Positions 17,965 through 26,907 of a DNA stretch of 64,000 nucleotides are shown piece by piece. The stretch lies in assembly GCF_001426505.1 (NCBI RefSeq), contig NZ_LMEV01000017.1, positions 1,665,292 through 1,729,291 on the forward strand. Reading direction: 5' to 3'. Below the pieces are notes generated by a model. The model made no database searches. It was not told where the DNA came from and worked only from the letters and a program-made list of their open reading frames with translations. Position 1 is the stretch's first letter, and every line of letters begins with the position of its first letter. The translations under genes and the position numbers were made by a program. The DNA comes from Variovorax sp. Root473 (lineage in GTDB: Bacteria > Pseudomonadota > Gammaproteobacteria > Burkholderiales > Burkholderiaceae_C).

Positions 17965-18633
17965 TCACGGCATCACCCTGGATTTCTGCTGTTGCATCAC
18001 TTCGCGCAGCGCCTCGCGCTGGCGTGTCATGTGGGTGCGCATCGCGGCGTCGGCGCCTTCGCTGTCGCGTGCCTTGAGCGCGGCGAACACGGCCAGATGC
18101 TCCGACAGGCTCTGGTCGAGCCGTCCCGGCGCGTGCAGCTGCTGCAGGCGCGCGAGCTTCAGGATCTTGCGCAAGTCGCCGATCACCTGCGCCAGCCACT
18201 TGTTGTCGGCGAGCTTGATGATCGCCTCGTGAATGATGTGGTTGGTGGCGTAGTAGTCGTTGATGCGCCGTGCCCTGGCGTGGCGCACCAGGCGCTCGTG
18301 CAGCGCGTCGAGTTCGTTCAGCTCGGCGTCGCTGGCGTTGCGCGCGGCCTCGTAGGCGCAGCGGCCTTCGAGCAAGGCGATGACCGGAAAGATCTCGTCG
18401 AGGTCGCGCTCCGTCACCTCGTTCACGAAGCAGCCACGGCGCGGCTCGTGGCGCAGCAGCCCTTCGGCCGTGAGCACCTTCAGTGCTTCGCGCAGCGGCG
18501 TGCGCGAAATCGACAGCCGCTCGCACAGCGCAGCCTCGTCCACGAAACTGCCGGGCGCCAGCGTGCCGTCGAAGATCTGCTCGCGCAGCGTGGCGGCAAC
18601 TTCGTGGTGGAGGGAATTGGGGACCAGGCGCAT
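17965..18633 (-). CDS. GntR-family regulator of the malonate operon (MatR-like)
   Basis: 222-residue FadR-subfamily repressor. Winged HTH at residues ~10-75 (VAATLREQIFDGTLAPGSFVDEAALCERLSISRTPLREALKVLTAEGLL) and an all-helical FCD effector domain with the metal/acid-binding histidines in NHIIHEAIIKLA and EHLAVFAALKA. Cotranscribed with the malonate genes and preceded by a perfect inverted repeat (18666-18687). By analogy with MatR it should release DNA on binding malonate; that is inference. Confidence 0.88.
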   Translation of the reverse strand: MRLVPNSLHHEVAATLREQIFDGTLAPGSFVDEAALCERLSISRTPLREALKVLTAEGLLRHEPRRGCFVNEVTERDLDEIFPVIALLEGRCAYEAARNASDAELNELDALHERLVRHARARRINDYYATNHIIHEAIIKLADNKWLAQVIGDLRKILKLARLQQLHAPGRLDQSLSEHLAVFAALKARDSEGADAAMRTHMTRQREALREVMQQQKSRVMP

Positions 18634-18665
18634 GCGTTCGAGACTTTGGGAGTCGGTGGCGTTTC

Positions 18666-18693
18666 GCGTAATTTCCTGTAATTACGCGTAATT
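18666..18693 (-). promoter_or_regulatory. Putative GntR/MatR operator, three half-sites
   Basis: GCGTAATT (18666-18673), six bases, then AATTACGC (18680-18687): a perfect 8-bp inverted repeat. A third GCGTAATT follows at 18686-18693, overlapping the second by two bases. It lies 33-60 bp upstream of the gntR start, in an AT-rich island, so it is a likely autoregulatory site for the whole operon. Confidence 0.7.
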
Positions 18694-18765
18694 GTGAGCG
18701 TCCCAATAGCGCCACGCAAGGGCTGCCCCCAGTCCTTGCGGCCCGGACTTACCCTGAGACAGACG

Positions 18766-18800
18766 AAAAAAGCGGCGCGCCTCCGAAGGTGCTGCGCCGC
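18766..18800 (-). terminator. Rho-independent terminator of lgt
   Basis: On the minus strand a GCGGCGC / GCGCCGC stem is followed by TTTTTT (seen on the + strand as AAAAAA at 18766-18771). It lies 22 bp after the lgt stop. Confidence 0.8.
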
Positions 18801-18821
18801 GATGTGCAGGTAACCGCGCGG

Positions 18822-19652
18822 TCAGGCGCGCGCGGTGCTTCCCGCCTTCCCTGCCCGGCCGAACCAGAACCACAGCGCGATACCGGCAATCACCATCGGC
18901 ACGCTGAGCCACTGTCCCTGGCTCAGGCTGAGCGCGCGCAGCCCCAGAAAATCGTCGGGCTCACGGAAGTACTCGGCCACGAAGCGCAGCACGCCGTAAC
19001 CGATGAGGAACACGGCGGCCACCTGCCCCTGCTTGCGCTCCTTGCGCGCATAGAGCCACATCACCACGAACAGCAGCAGCCCTTCGAGCAGGAACTGGTA
19101 GACCTGCGACGGATGGCGCGGCAGCGTCGATCCGCTTTGCGGAAACACCATGCCCCAAGGCAGGTCGGGACTGCTGAAGCGGCCCCACAACTCACCGTTG
19201 ATGAAATTGCCCACGCGACCTGCCGCCAGCCCGGTCGGCACGCAGGGCGCAACGAAGTCCATCACCTGCCAGAACGGCCGTGCGCGCGAACGCGCGAACC
19301 ACACCATGGCCCCGATCACGCCGAGGAGGCCGCCGTGGAAGCTCATGCCGCCCTGCCACACGTAGAGGATCTCGAGCGGGTGCGTGAGGTAGTACTCGGG
19401 CTTGTAGAACAGGCAGTAGCCGAGCCGGCCGCCGACGATCACGCCCATGACGCCGAGGAACAGGATGTCCTCGATGTCCTTGCGTTGCCACACGCCGGCC
19501 GTGGCCAGCGAGCGGAACGGCTCGTGGCGCAGGCGGCGCGTGCCGAGAAAATAGAACAGCGCGAAGGCCGCCAGGTAGGTCAGGCCGTACCAGTGAATGG
19601 CCACCGGCCCCAGCTGCAAGGCGACGGGATTGATCTGCGGATACATGAGCAT
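18822..19652 (-). CDS. lgt: Prolipoprotein diacylglyceryl transferase
   Basis: Inner-membrane enzyme that moves a diacylglyceryl group from phosphatidylglycerol to the lipobox cysteine of prolipoproteins. 276 residues, about seven helices, with the N-terminus MLMYPQINPVALQLGPVAIHWYGL, the conserved GGMSFHGGLLG (H106) and the Lgt signature GRVGNFINGELWGR at 145-158, plus YQFLLEGLLLF. ATG 19652 gives the N-terminus usual in this family. It lies near ilvD in opposite direction, a common arrangement in Comamonadaceae, here spread apart by three extra genes. Confidence 0.95.
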   Translation of the reverse strand: MLMYPQINPVALQLGPVAIHWYGLTYLAAFALFYFLGTRRLRHEPFRSLATAGVWQRKDIEDILFLGVMGVIVGGRLGYCLFYKPEYYLTHPLEILYVWQGGMSFHGGLLGVIGAMVWFARSRARPFWQVMDFVAPCVPTGLAAGRVGNFINGELWGRFSSPDLPWGMVFPQSGSTLPRHPSQVYQFLLEGLLLFVVMWLYARKERKQGQVAAVFLIGYGVLRFVAEYFREPDDFLGLRALSLSQGQWLSVPMVIAGIALWFWFGRAGKAGSTARA

Positions 19653-19709
19653 CCGACGATTGTGCCGTGGCGCAATGACGCCGCCGGCACGGGGACATTC
19701 AGGGCAACG

Positions 19710-19979
19710 TCAGCGCCCGAACTTCCACCACAGCAATCCCGCCACCAAAGCAGGCACCGCGAAGACGAACAGAAAGATCGGCAGCTCCTCGGCCACCGAG
19801 TACCCGGCCTTCAGCACGCCCACGGCCATGTTGATGCCCGCGCCGATGAACCACGCCGGAATGAACCATTTGGCCGCCACGGCCAGCGCCAGTGACGAGC
19901 CGTCGCCCATGAAGCGACCGGCCAGAAGAAACACCACGAGCAGCGCGAAGCCGCCGCTCATCACCATGATTGTGTGCAT
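19710..19979 (-). CDS. Small membrane protein, unknown function
   Basis: 89 residues with three predicted hydrophobic segments (MSGGFALLVVFLLAGRFMG, LALAVAAKWFIPAWFIGAGINMAVGV, LPIFLFVFAVPALVAGLLWW) and a short basic C-terminus. It follows the SDR gene by 42 bp on the same strand and is probably cotranscribed with it. I recognise no named family with certainty. Confidence 0.75.
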   Translation of the reverse strand: MHTIMVMSGGFALLVVFLLAGRFMGDGSSLALAVAAKWFIPAWFIGAGINMAVGVLKAGYSVAEELPIFLFVFAVPALVAGLLWWKFGR

Positions 19980-20021
19980 CTGCCTTGTCCCTTTGAAAGC
20001 ATCGTGCCGGATGGGGCCGGA

Positions 20022-20795
20022 TCAGCGCGTGGTGTAGCCGCCGTTGGCGAAGATCGTCTGGCCCGTGATCCACCAGCCCTCGGTGACCAGGAAGCGCACG
20101 ATGGGCGCGATGTCCTCGATGTCCGTGAGCCCCTTCTTCGAGTACTTGCTGAGCGCGGCGGCGCTGCTGTGGTACGCCACGGCCTCGGGGCTTTCCTGGC
20201 CGTAGAAGAACGGCGTGTCCATCGGGCCCGGGCCGATCGCATTCACCGAAATGCCGCGTTCGCCGAACTCCTTGGAGGCTGCACGCGTGAAGTGCTCGAC
20301 CGCCGCCTTGGCCCCTGGGTAGATCGCATAGAACGGCGTGTAGGCCGCGAGCAGCGAGCTCACCAGCGTCACGATGCTGCCGCCGTCGGCGAGCGTGCGG
20401 CCGGCCTGCTGGATGAAGAAAAAGGCCGCCTTGGCATTGGCGTCGAAGCTCTTGTCGTAGTCGGCCTCGGTGGTGTCGAGGATCGGCTTCTTGATCACCA
20501 CGCCCGCCGTGTTGATCGCCAGGTCGACCTGTCCGAAGTGCTTCACGGCCTGGTCGAACAGGGTCACGTTGTTCTCGACCACCGCGAGGTCGCCCTGCAC
20601 CAGCAGCGTATCGGCGCCCTTGGCCTTCAGCGCGGCGGCGGTCTGCTCGGCCTCGGCGCGCGAGCTGTCGCTGTTGTAGTGGATGGCGATGCCGCGGGCG
20701 CCGCCGTCGACCAGCAGATGGGCGATGAGGGCACCGAGGTTCTTGCCACCGCCGGCGATGACGGCGACCTTGTTCGTGAGCGTGCGTGCGGACAT
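20022..20795 (-). CDS. Short-chain dehydrogenase/reductase (SDR)
   Basis: 257-residue classical SDR. The cofactor motif is a variant, VAVIAGGGKNLGALIA (residues ~10-25), followed by NTAGV (the NAG motif), the catalytic Ser in VTLVSSLLAAY and Tyr/Lys in YAIYPGAKAAVEHF, then the PG region AIGPGPMDTPFF. The Y-x-x-x-K spacing is intact. Divergent from the LysR gene at 20935, which is its probable regulator. Substrate unknown. Confidence 0.9.
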   Translation of the reverse strand: MSARTLTNKVAVIAGGGKNLGALIAHLLVDGGARGIAIHYNSDSSRAEAEQTAAALKAKGADTLLVQGDLAVVENNVTLFDQAVKHFGQVDLAINTAGVVIKKPILDTTEADYDKSFDANAKAAFFFIQQAGRTLADGGSIVTLVSSLLAAYTPFYAIYPGAKAAVEHFTRAASKEFGERGISVNAIGPGPMDTPFFYGQESPEAVAYHSSAAALSKYSKKGLTDIEDIAPIVRFLVTEGWWITGQTIFANGGYTTR

Positions 20796-20934
20796 GGATG
20801 GATTCCTGTGAAAAGGGTGGATGTGTGACGGGAAGCCTCAGTCTATTGATGGGAACTACCAAGATAAAGCGACCGGATGGCTCTAGACTGTTCAAAAAAT
20901 CACAAACAATCGAGGCAATACAGCCACTCCCGCC

Positions 20935-21876
20935 ATGGACCGCATCGACCTGCTCAAGGTTTTCCTCAGCGTGGCCGAGACCGGCAGCTTCACCCGCGCG
21001 GCCGACCGCCTCGTGCTGCCGCGCGCCGCCATTTCCACGGCGGTGCAGCAGCTCGAAGCGCGGCTGGGCTCGCGCCTCCTGCACCGGACCACGCGACGCG
21101 TCGGCCTCACGCCCGACGGCGAAGCGCTGCTGGAGCGCGCCCGCGCGCTCGTCGCCGACATGGAGGACATCGAGCAGCAGTTTTTGCCGGCGCACAGCCC
21201 TGTGAGCGGGCGGCTCAAGGTCGATGTGCCAAGCCGCATCGCGCGGCTGCTCATCGCACCGGCGCTGCCCGATTTCTTCACGCGCTTTGCGGCCGTCGAG
21301 CTCGAGTTGGGGTCGAGCGACCGCGCCGTCGACCTGGTGCTCGAAGGCATCGATTGCGCCTTGCGCGTCGGACCCTTGGCCAGCAGCAGCCTGGTGGCGC
21401 GACCGCTGGGGCACTTCACGCTCATCAACTGCGCCAGCCCCGCGTACCTCGCGCGCCACGGCACGCCGCGCACGCCGGCGGATCTACCGGAACACATCGC
21501 TGTGAACTACGCCTCGCCGACCAGCGGCCGCGCCGCGCCGTGGGAATGGCAGCGCGACGGCGAAACCCTGACGCTGCGCATGTACAGCCGGGTGACGGCG
21601 AACAATGCCGAGACCTACATCGCGTGTGCGCTGGCCGGCTTGGGGCTGATCCAGATTCCCGCTTACGACGTGCGCGCGCACCTGGCAGCAGGCGAGCTGG
21701 TCGAGGTGCTGCCCGACGCGCGCGCCGAGCCGCTGCCGGTGCACCTCGTGGTTCCGCACCGGCGCAACCTGTCGCGGCGCGTGCAGGCTTTCGCCGGCTG
21801 GCTCGACACGGTGTTGACCACCTCGCTCGATGCGCCCCCTCCCTCACCCGCTGGCCGGGCGTCGCGCGGCCCCTGA
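20935..21876 (+). CDS. LysR-family regulator
   Basis: 313 residues with an N-terminal winged HTH (FLSVAETGSFTRAADRLVLPRAAISTAVQQLEARLGSRLLHRTTRRVGLT) and a LysR substrate-binding domain of the CrgA/DsdC-like subgroup (GIDCALRVGPL, LGHFTLINCASPAYLARHG). ATG 20935 is the only start that keeps the HTH. It diverges from the SDR gene across 139 bp of AT-rich DNA containing T-N11-A type candidates, so it probably controls that gene and itself. Confidence 0.9.
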   Translation: MDRIDLLKVFLSVAETGSFTRAADRLVLPRAAISTAVQQLEARLGSRLLHRTTRRVGLTPDGEALLERARALVADMEDIEQQFLPAHSPVSGRLKVDVPSRIARLLIAPALPDFFTRFAAVELELGSSDRAVDLVLEGIDCALRVGPLASSSLVARPLGHFTLINCASPAYLARHGTPRTPADLPEHIAVNYASPTSGRAAPWEWQRDGETLTLRMYSRVTANNAETYIACALAGLGLIQIPAYDVRAHLAAGELVEVLPDARAEPLPVHLVVPHRRNLSRRVQAFAGWLDTVLTTSLDAPPPSPAGRASRGP

Positions 21877-21880
21877 GTCT

Positions 21881-22822
21881 TCAGGCCGGCACGCGCCCCG
21901 CCCGCTCGCGCACGAAGGCCACGAAGCGCGCCAGCGCCGGATGCGACGCCTGAGCGGGCCACACGAGGCTGGTCTCGCAGACCGGCAGCGTCACGCGGCG
22001 GCGGCCCACGCCCTTGAACTCGTGGACCTGCCGGTAGACCACGCCCGCGCGCCGGAACTGCATCACGCTGTGCGGCACCCAGGCCGCGCCGATGCCGCCC
22101 GACACGAGGTTGACGATGGTCTGCATCTGGATCGCCTCCTGTGCCACCTGCGGCGTGCGTCCGGCCGCGTGGTAGAGGCCAAAGATCGCGTCGTGCAGCG
22201 AGGGCACGATGCGGCGTGGAAAGATCACCAGCGGCTCGTCCAGAACGTCGGCCAGCGGCACCGGCCACGCCCCGGCCAGCCGGTGCTGCGCGGGCAGCGC
22301 GAGCACCAGCGGCTCCACCTCGACCGGCAGGCAGGCCAGCCCCGGCGGTGCGGCGCCCGGCGAATGCAGCATCAGGCCCGCATCGATCTCGTCGCGCGCG
22401 AAGGCTTCGAGCTGCACGTCGCCGGTGGCTTCGACCAATTCCAGCGCCACCTCGGGGCACAGTACGCGGAATTCGCGCACCCAGGCCGGCAGCTGCTCGA
22501 ACCCGACCGTCGAGACGAAGGCGATGCGCACGCGCCCCACCTGCCCCGCCGCGGCCGCGCGCGCCCGCGCCGGAAGCGCCTGGGCGCGCGCCAGCAGCTC
22601 GCGCACGTCGGGCAGCAGCGCCTCGCCCGCCGGCGTGAGGGCCACGCGGCGGCGCGTGCGGTCGAACAGCACCACACCCAGCGTTTTCTCGAGCTGGGCG
22701 ATGGCTTGCGTGACCGGCGGCTGCGTCATGTGCAGCCGCTGGGCGGCGCGGCCGAAGTGCAGTTCCTCGGCCACGGCCACGAACTGGCGCCAAGCGCGCA
22801 GGTCGATGAGGGCATCATTCAT
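21881..22822 (-). CDS. LysR-family regulator divergent from ilvD
   Basis: 313 residues; HTH in FVAVAEELHFGRAAQRLHMTQPPVTQAIAQLEKTLGVVLFDRTRRRVALT and a BenM/CatM-like effector domain (RVRIAFVSTVGFEQLPAWVREF, LPVEVEPLVLALPAQHRLA, NLVSGGIGAAWVPHSV). It is separated from ilvD by 107 bp of low-GC sequence with repeats of ATTGG/CCAAT, a likely shared operator. Control of ilvD is inferred from position only. Convergent with, and 4 bp from, the other LysR gene. Confidence 0.9.
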   Translation of the reverse strand: MNDALIDLRAWRQFVAVAEELHFGRAAQRLHMTQPPVTQAIAQLEKTLGVVLFDRTRRRVALTPAGEALLPDVRELLARAQALPARARAAAAGQVGRVRIAFVSTVGFEQLPAWVREFRVLCPEVALELVEATGDVQLEAFARDEIDAGLMLHSPGAAPPGLACLPVEVEPLVLALPAQHRLAGAWPVPLADVLDEPLVIFPRRIVPSLHDAIFGLYHAAGRTPQVAQEAIQMQTIVNLVSGGIGAAWVPHSVMQFRRAGVVYRQVHEFKGVGRRRVTLPVCETSLVWPAQASHPALARFVAFVRERAGRVPA

Positions 22823-22929
22823 AGGCCAAGCATATCAATCCACGCTTCAAATTGGATTGGAACCAATCAATCAGAAGTCCGATACTTGACGCTTCCCCCT
22901 CACGATCTCCCCACGACAGAAGAGACACC

Positions 22930-24624
22930 ATGGACACCAAGCCGATCCAGATCAACCGCCGCAGCGCCAACATCGTCGAAGGCAAGAGCCGCGCCCCCAA
23001 CCGCTCGATGTTCTATGCCATGGGCTACGAAGAGAGCGACTTCAAGAAGCCGATGGTCGGCGTCGCCAACGGCCACAGCACCATCACGCCCTGCAACTCG
23101 GGCCTGCAGAAGCTGGCCGACGCGGCCATCGCGGGCATCGAGGAAGCAGGCGGCAACGCCCAGGTGTTCGGCACGCCCACCATCTCCGACGGCATGGCCA
23201 TGGGCACCGAGGGCATGAAGTACTCGCTGGTGAGTCGCGAGGTCATCTCCGACTGCATCGAGACCTGCGTCGGCGGCCAGTGGATGGACGGCGTGCTGGT
23301 GGTCGGTGGCTGCGACAAGAACATGCCCGGCGGCCTCATGGGCATGCTGCGCGCCAACGTGCCCGCCATCTACGTCTACGGCGGCACCATCCTGCCGGGC
23401 CGCTACAAGGGTCAGGACCTGAACATCGTGAGCGTGTTCGAAGCCGTGGGCCAGAACGCCGCCGGCAACATGAGCGACGAAGACCTGCACGAGATCGAGA
23501 AGCGCGCCATTCCCGGCACCGGCTCGTGCGGCGGCATGTACACGGCCAACACGATGTCGAGCGCGTTCGAGGCGCTGGGCATCTCGCTGCCCTACTCGTC
23601 GACCATGGCGAACCCGCACGACGAAAAGGCCAACTCGGCCAAGGAATCGGCCAAGGTGCTGATCGAGGCCATCAAGAAGGACCTGAAGCCGCGCGACATC
23701 GTGACCAAGAAGGCCATCGAGAACGCCGTGGCCGTGATCATGGCCACCGGCGGCTCGACCAACGCGGTGCTGCATTTCCTGGCCATCGCGCACACGGCGG
23801 GCGTCGAATGGTCGATCGACGACTTCGAGCGCATCCGCAAGAAAGTGCCCGTGATCTGCGACCTGAAGCCCTCGGGCAAGTACCTCGCGGTCGACCTGCA
23901 CCAGGCCGGCGGCATCCCGCAAGTGATGAAGGTGCTGCTGAACGCGGGCCTGCTGCACGGCGACTGCATCACCATCACCGGCCAGACCATCGCCGAAGTG
24001 CTGAAAGACGTGCCCGACGTGCCGCGCGCCGACCAGGACGTGATCCGCCCGATCGACAAGCCGATGTACGACGAAGGCCACCTGGCCATCCTGAAGGGCA
24101 ACCTGTCGCCCGAAGGCGCGGTCGCCAAGATCACCGGCCTGAAGAACCCGGTCATCACCGGCCCGGCCCGCGTGTTCGACGACGAGCAGTCGGCGCTCAA
24201 GGCCATCCTGGACGGCAAGATCAAGGCCGGCGACGTGATGGTGCTGCGCTACCTCGGCCCCAAGGGCGGCCCGGGCATGCCGGAAATGCTGGCGCCCACG
24301 GGTGCGCTGATCGGTGCGGGCCTCGGCGAAAGCGTCGGCCTCATCACCGACGGCCGCTTTTCGGGTGGCACCTGGGGCATGGTGGTGGGCCACGTTGCGC
24401 CCGAAGCGGCAGCGGGCGGCACGATCGCGTTCGTCAACGAAGGCGACTCGATCACCATCGACGCGCACAAGCTGGTGCTCGAACTCAATGTGCCCGAAGC
24501 GGAGCTCGCCAAGCGCCGCGAAGGCTGGAAGGCCCCGGCCCCGCGCTACACGCGCGGCGTGCAGGCCAAGTTCGCGTACAACGCCTCGAGCGCGAGCTCG
24601 GGGGCGGTGCTCGACAAGTTCTGA
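22930..24624 (+). CDS. ilvD: Dihydroxy-acid dehydratase
   Basis: Fe-S enzyme that makes the 2-oxo acids of valine and isoleucine biosynthesis. 564 residues with the three conserved cysteine motifs CNSG (C55), GGCDKNMPGG (C128) and GTGSCGGMYTANTM (C200), and C-terminal GRFSGGTWGMVVGHVAPEA. ATG 22930 has an AGAAGAGAC ribosome site; a longer in-frame extension to 22852 would run into the operator region and is not used. Confidence 0.96.
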   Translation: MDTKPIQINRRSANIVEGKSRAPNRSMFYAMGYEESDFKKPMVGVANGHSTITPCNSGLQKLADAAIAGIEEAGGNAQVFGTPTISDGMAMGTEGMKYSLVSREVISDCIETCVGGQWMDGVLVVGGCDKNMPGGLMGMLRANVPAIYVYGGTILPGRYKGQDLNIVSVFEAVGQNAAGNMSDEDLHEIEKRAIPGTGSCGGMYTANTMSSAFEALGISLPYSSTMANPHDEKANSAKESAKVLIEAIKKDLKPRDIVTKKAIENAVAVIMATGGSTNAVLHFLAIAHTAGVEWSIDDFERIRKKVPVICDLKPSGKYLAVDLHQAGGIPQVMKVLLNAGLLHGDCITITGQTIAEVLKDVPDVPRADQDVIRPIDKPMYDEGHLAILKGNLSPEGAVAKITGLKNPVITGPARVFDDEQSALKAILDGKIKAGDVMVLRYLGPKGGPGMPEMLAPTGALIGAGLGESVGLITDGRFSGGTWGMVVGHVAPEAAAGGTIAFVNEGDSITIDAHKLVLELNVPEAELAKRREGWKAPAPRYTRGVQAKFAYNASSASSGAVLDKF

Positions 24625-24633
24625 GACACGGCA

Positions 24634-25452
24634 TCAGCCCATCATCCACGCGCCGTAGCCGAAGGCGATAAAGCCTGAACCTACGATCGCGAAGATGGCC
24701 CGGGCTTCGAAGTCCATCGCCGGGGGAAAGCTCTGCACCACGAAGTGCAGCAGCGCCCCCGTGCCGATGGTGAGAAAACCCGCACCGAACTGCTTCATCG
24801 CACTGTCGTCGGGATAGAGAAACACCAGCGCGAAGCCGGCCAGGAACACCAGGTTCGCCAGCACCGTGCCGCGCGTGCGCCATTTCTTCTGCGTGGGCGT
24901 CGGCTCGCGCACCGGCGCCGGCCGACCCTTGCGGCCTTCCTTGAGCGCCATGCCGGTGAAGAACAGCCCGAACATCGTCGGAAAGCCGCCGAAGAGGCCG
25001 AGCCCCCACACGATGCCCCACATGTTCTGGAAGTCGGCGACCAGCGCCTGGGCCGGGTTGGCGGTGCTGTAGCGCACCTCGACCGCATCGCCCCACTCTT
25101 TCTCGGACAGGCTGCCACCGAGCCCTTTCACGCGGCGCTTCTGGCCGTCGGCGGCCGTGTATTCGACGACGGGCGCGCGCGTGGTGGTGACGTAGCCCTT
25201 GCTGTCCTTGCTGCGCTCTTCCACGAACTCGACCAGGCTGCCTTGCGTGGGAGCCGTGCCCGCGATCGACTGGTAGCGCTGCCAGCCCACCGAAACCGCG
25301 CCGTACAGGCCGGCGCAGCCGATCAGCAAGGCGCCAATGCCTGCGCCCCAGAAGAAGGTCTTGAAACGCCCGACCAGCGCGCCGACGGCCGGCCCGACCA
25401 GCAGCGACAGCCCGAAGACGAGCAAGGCGTGGGTGGCGGCTTCGTCGTCCAT
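24634..25452 (-). CDS. DUF3592-type membrane protein
   Basis: 272 residues: two N-terminal helices (LLVFGLSLLVGPAVGALVG, FFWGAGIGALLIGCAGLYGAV), a soluble DUF3592-like domain (GSLVEFVEERSKDSKGYVTTTRAPVVEYTAADGQKRRVKG, then KEWGDAVEVRYSTANPAQALV), a helix pair with GLFGGFPTMFGLFFTGMAL and two more C-terminal helices. Function unknown; the domain recurs in membrane proteins of many bacteria. Convergent with ilvD (9 bp between stops) and on the same strand as the small Trp-rich gene upstream. Confidence 0.8.
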   Translation of the reverse strand: MDDEAATHALLVFGLSLLVGPAVGALVGRFKTFFWGAGIGALLIGCAGLYGAVSVGWQRYQSIAGTAPTQGSLVEFVEERSKDSKGYVTTTRAPVVEYTAADGQKRRVKGLGGSLSEKEWGDAVEVRYSTANPAQALVADFQNMWGIVWGLGLFGGFPTMFGLFFTGMALKEGRKGRPAPVREPTPTQKKWRTRGTVLANLVFLAGFALVFLYPDDSAMKQFGAGFLTIGTGALLHFVVQSFPPAMDFEARAIFAIVGSGFIAFGYGAWMMG

Positions 25453-25498
25453 GGCGCGCGTCCGGTCGGCATGCGGCGCAGGTGACGCAGCCGTGGGG

Positions 25499-25756
25499 TC
25501 AGCGGCGCGGGCGCTGTTGCCCGTTGCTGGTGCGCAGGCCCATGTTGGCCTTCTGGCGGTCGATGCGCGCCTGCTTGCGCGCCTCTTCGCGTTCGATGAC
25601 CTTGCGCTTGGTATAGCCCGACGAATCGGCCCAGGCCCACCATGCCAGGGCGAGCGCGAACGGGCTCAGCACGATCCACCAGCTCCAGCCGGCGACCATG
25701 CCCACTTCGAAATATTTGAAGGCCACACCAAGCAGGCCCAAGAGCAGAAACCACAT
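25499..25756 (-). CDS. Small Trp-rich membrane protein (TIGR04438-like)
   Basis: 85 residues from ATG 25756: MWFLLLGLLGVAFKYFEVG, then GWSWWIVLSPFALALAWWAWADSSGYTKRKVIEREEARKQ. Two hydrophobic segments rich in tryptophan are followed by a charged tail. This matches the small Trp-rich proteins annotated as TIGR04438 in Burkholderiales; function unknown. An upstream start at 25804 is less likely because the hydrophobic N-terminus begins at 25756. Confidence 0.8.
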   Translation of the reverse strand: MWFLLLGLLGVAFKYFEVGMVAGWSWWIVLSPFALALAWWAWADSSGYTKRKVIEREEARKQARIDRQKANMGLRTSNGQQRPRR

Positions 25757-25862
25757 CGCGAATCCCCTCAGAGTTGGTCGGTATCGCCGCCGGTGCGTGT
25801 GCACCGCGCTACCTACAATCGCGTTGAATCGAATGTAACTCAGCCCTTACGAAAACAGCCCC

Positions 25863-26168
25863 ATGAAAAGAACGATGTTGATGGCAGCCCTGGGTCTCGG
25901 CCTCGCGGCGCCCGCCTTTGCCGACCTGGCCCTCGCCACGTCGAAGAACTGCATGAGCTGCCATGCGGTCGAACGCAAGGTGCTCGGGCCGTCGTTCAAG
26001 GACATCGCGGCCAAGTACAAGGACGACAAGAACGCAGCCAACGCGCTGGCCACCAAGATCATCAAGGGCGGCTCGGGCGTGTGGGGCCCGGTGCCGATGC
26101 CGGCCAACAACCAGGTCAGCGAAGCCGATGCGAAGAAGCTCGCGGCCTGGGTGTTGTCGACGAAGTAA
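25863..26168 (+). CDS. Class I cytochrome c (c551/c552 type)
   Basis: 101-residue periplasmic monohaem cytochrome. Signal peptide to about residue 20 (MLMAALGLGLAAPAFA), haem-binding CMSCH at 30-34 and the axial methionine M79 in WGPVPMPANN. Soluble electron carrier to oxidases or nitrite reductase. A TACAAT -10 box stands at 25814-25819. Divergent from the Trp-rich gene. Confidence 0.93.
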   Translation: MKRTMLMAALGLGLAAPAFADLALATSKNCMSCHAVERKVLGPSFKDIAAKYKDDKNAANALATKIIKGGSGVWGPVPMPANNQVSEADAKKLAAWVLSTK

Positions 26169-26199
26169 GAAGAAGAAACGAAGCGCGCGGCGCGCCCGC

Positions 26200-26700
26200 T
26201 CAGATGCTCGGGTTGATGTCCGTGGGCAGCGGACGGCGTTCGATGCGGTCCTCGAGCTGCCCGATGTGCGCGGCCACCGTGTTGTCGGTCTGGTCCGAAC
26301 GCAGCTTGACCGCGCTTTCCAGCTGTTCCATGCGCGCCAGCAGCGCCGCGTGCCGGTCGGCGTTGTGCGACATGTGTTGCTTCTCCTGCGCTTCCAGGAA
26401 GTTGCGCAGTTCGGTGAAACGCGAGGCCTCGGCCTTGTCGGCGAGGTCGCGCTGGGTCTGCATTTCCTTCGTGTGGCGCTTGGTCTCCAGCAGCACCGAG
26501 CTGTGCAGATACAGCACGTACACGAGGAAGAAAGCCGCGAGCACGGCCGTGAGCCCCAGCATGATCAGCCCCAGCGGCGCCGACACGCTCATGAAGCCGA
26601 GCGACACGTCGGTGGGTGCCGACAGCGTGCCCCAGTTCAGCGCAGCAAGCCCCGCGATGAGCAGCACGATGACAAACAGAAAAGCGGATCTCACGCCCAT
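26200..26700 (-). CDS. LapA-domain (DUF1049) membrane protein with coiled coil
   Basis: 166 residues. Two N-terminal helices (AFLFVIVLLIAGLAALNWGTL and PLGLIMLGLTAVLAAFFLVYVLYLH), the layout of LapA/YciS proteins that assist LPS assembly, followed by a long charged helix (LLETKRHTKEMQTQRDLADKAEASRFTEL and so on). The protein is longer than typical LapA, so a related but separate role is possible. Convergent with the cytochrome c gene. Confidence 0.75.
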   Translation of the reverse strand: MGVRSAFLFVIVLLIAGLAALNWGTLSAPTDVSLGFMSVSAPLGLIMLGLTAVLAAFFLVYVLYLHSSVLLETKRHTKEMQTQRDLADKAEASRFTELRNFLEAQEKQHMSHNADRHAALLARMEQLESAVKLRSDQTDNTVAAHIGQLEDRIERRPLPTDINPSI

Positions 26701-26907
26701 GTGGCGCCTCCTTGCAAAAGATCGAACACGGTGACAACAACGGCCGCGCGCACAGCATGACGCGGCGATGACACCGGTTGTACCTCAGCCCGGAGGCCAG
26801 TTCGGCGGACATGACCGCACAAACGGCCATGTCCTACACCTGTGCTCAGCAGGTTCGTGACAACTGTTCCGGAATGGCCGGCCCCGGCCAATCCCGGGTG
26901 CAGTTCG

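Noticed and set aside
19699..21459. 586-codon minus-strand frame across the SDR and LysR genes
   Set aside because: It runs through several real genes in another frame and has no conserved segment.
22852..22929. Upstream start for ilvD
   Set aside because: The extension is not conserved in character, lies in the divergent regulatory spacer, and the ATG at 22930 has its own ribosome site.
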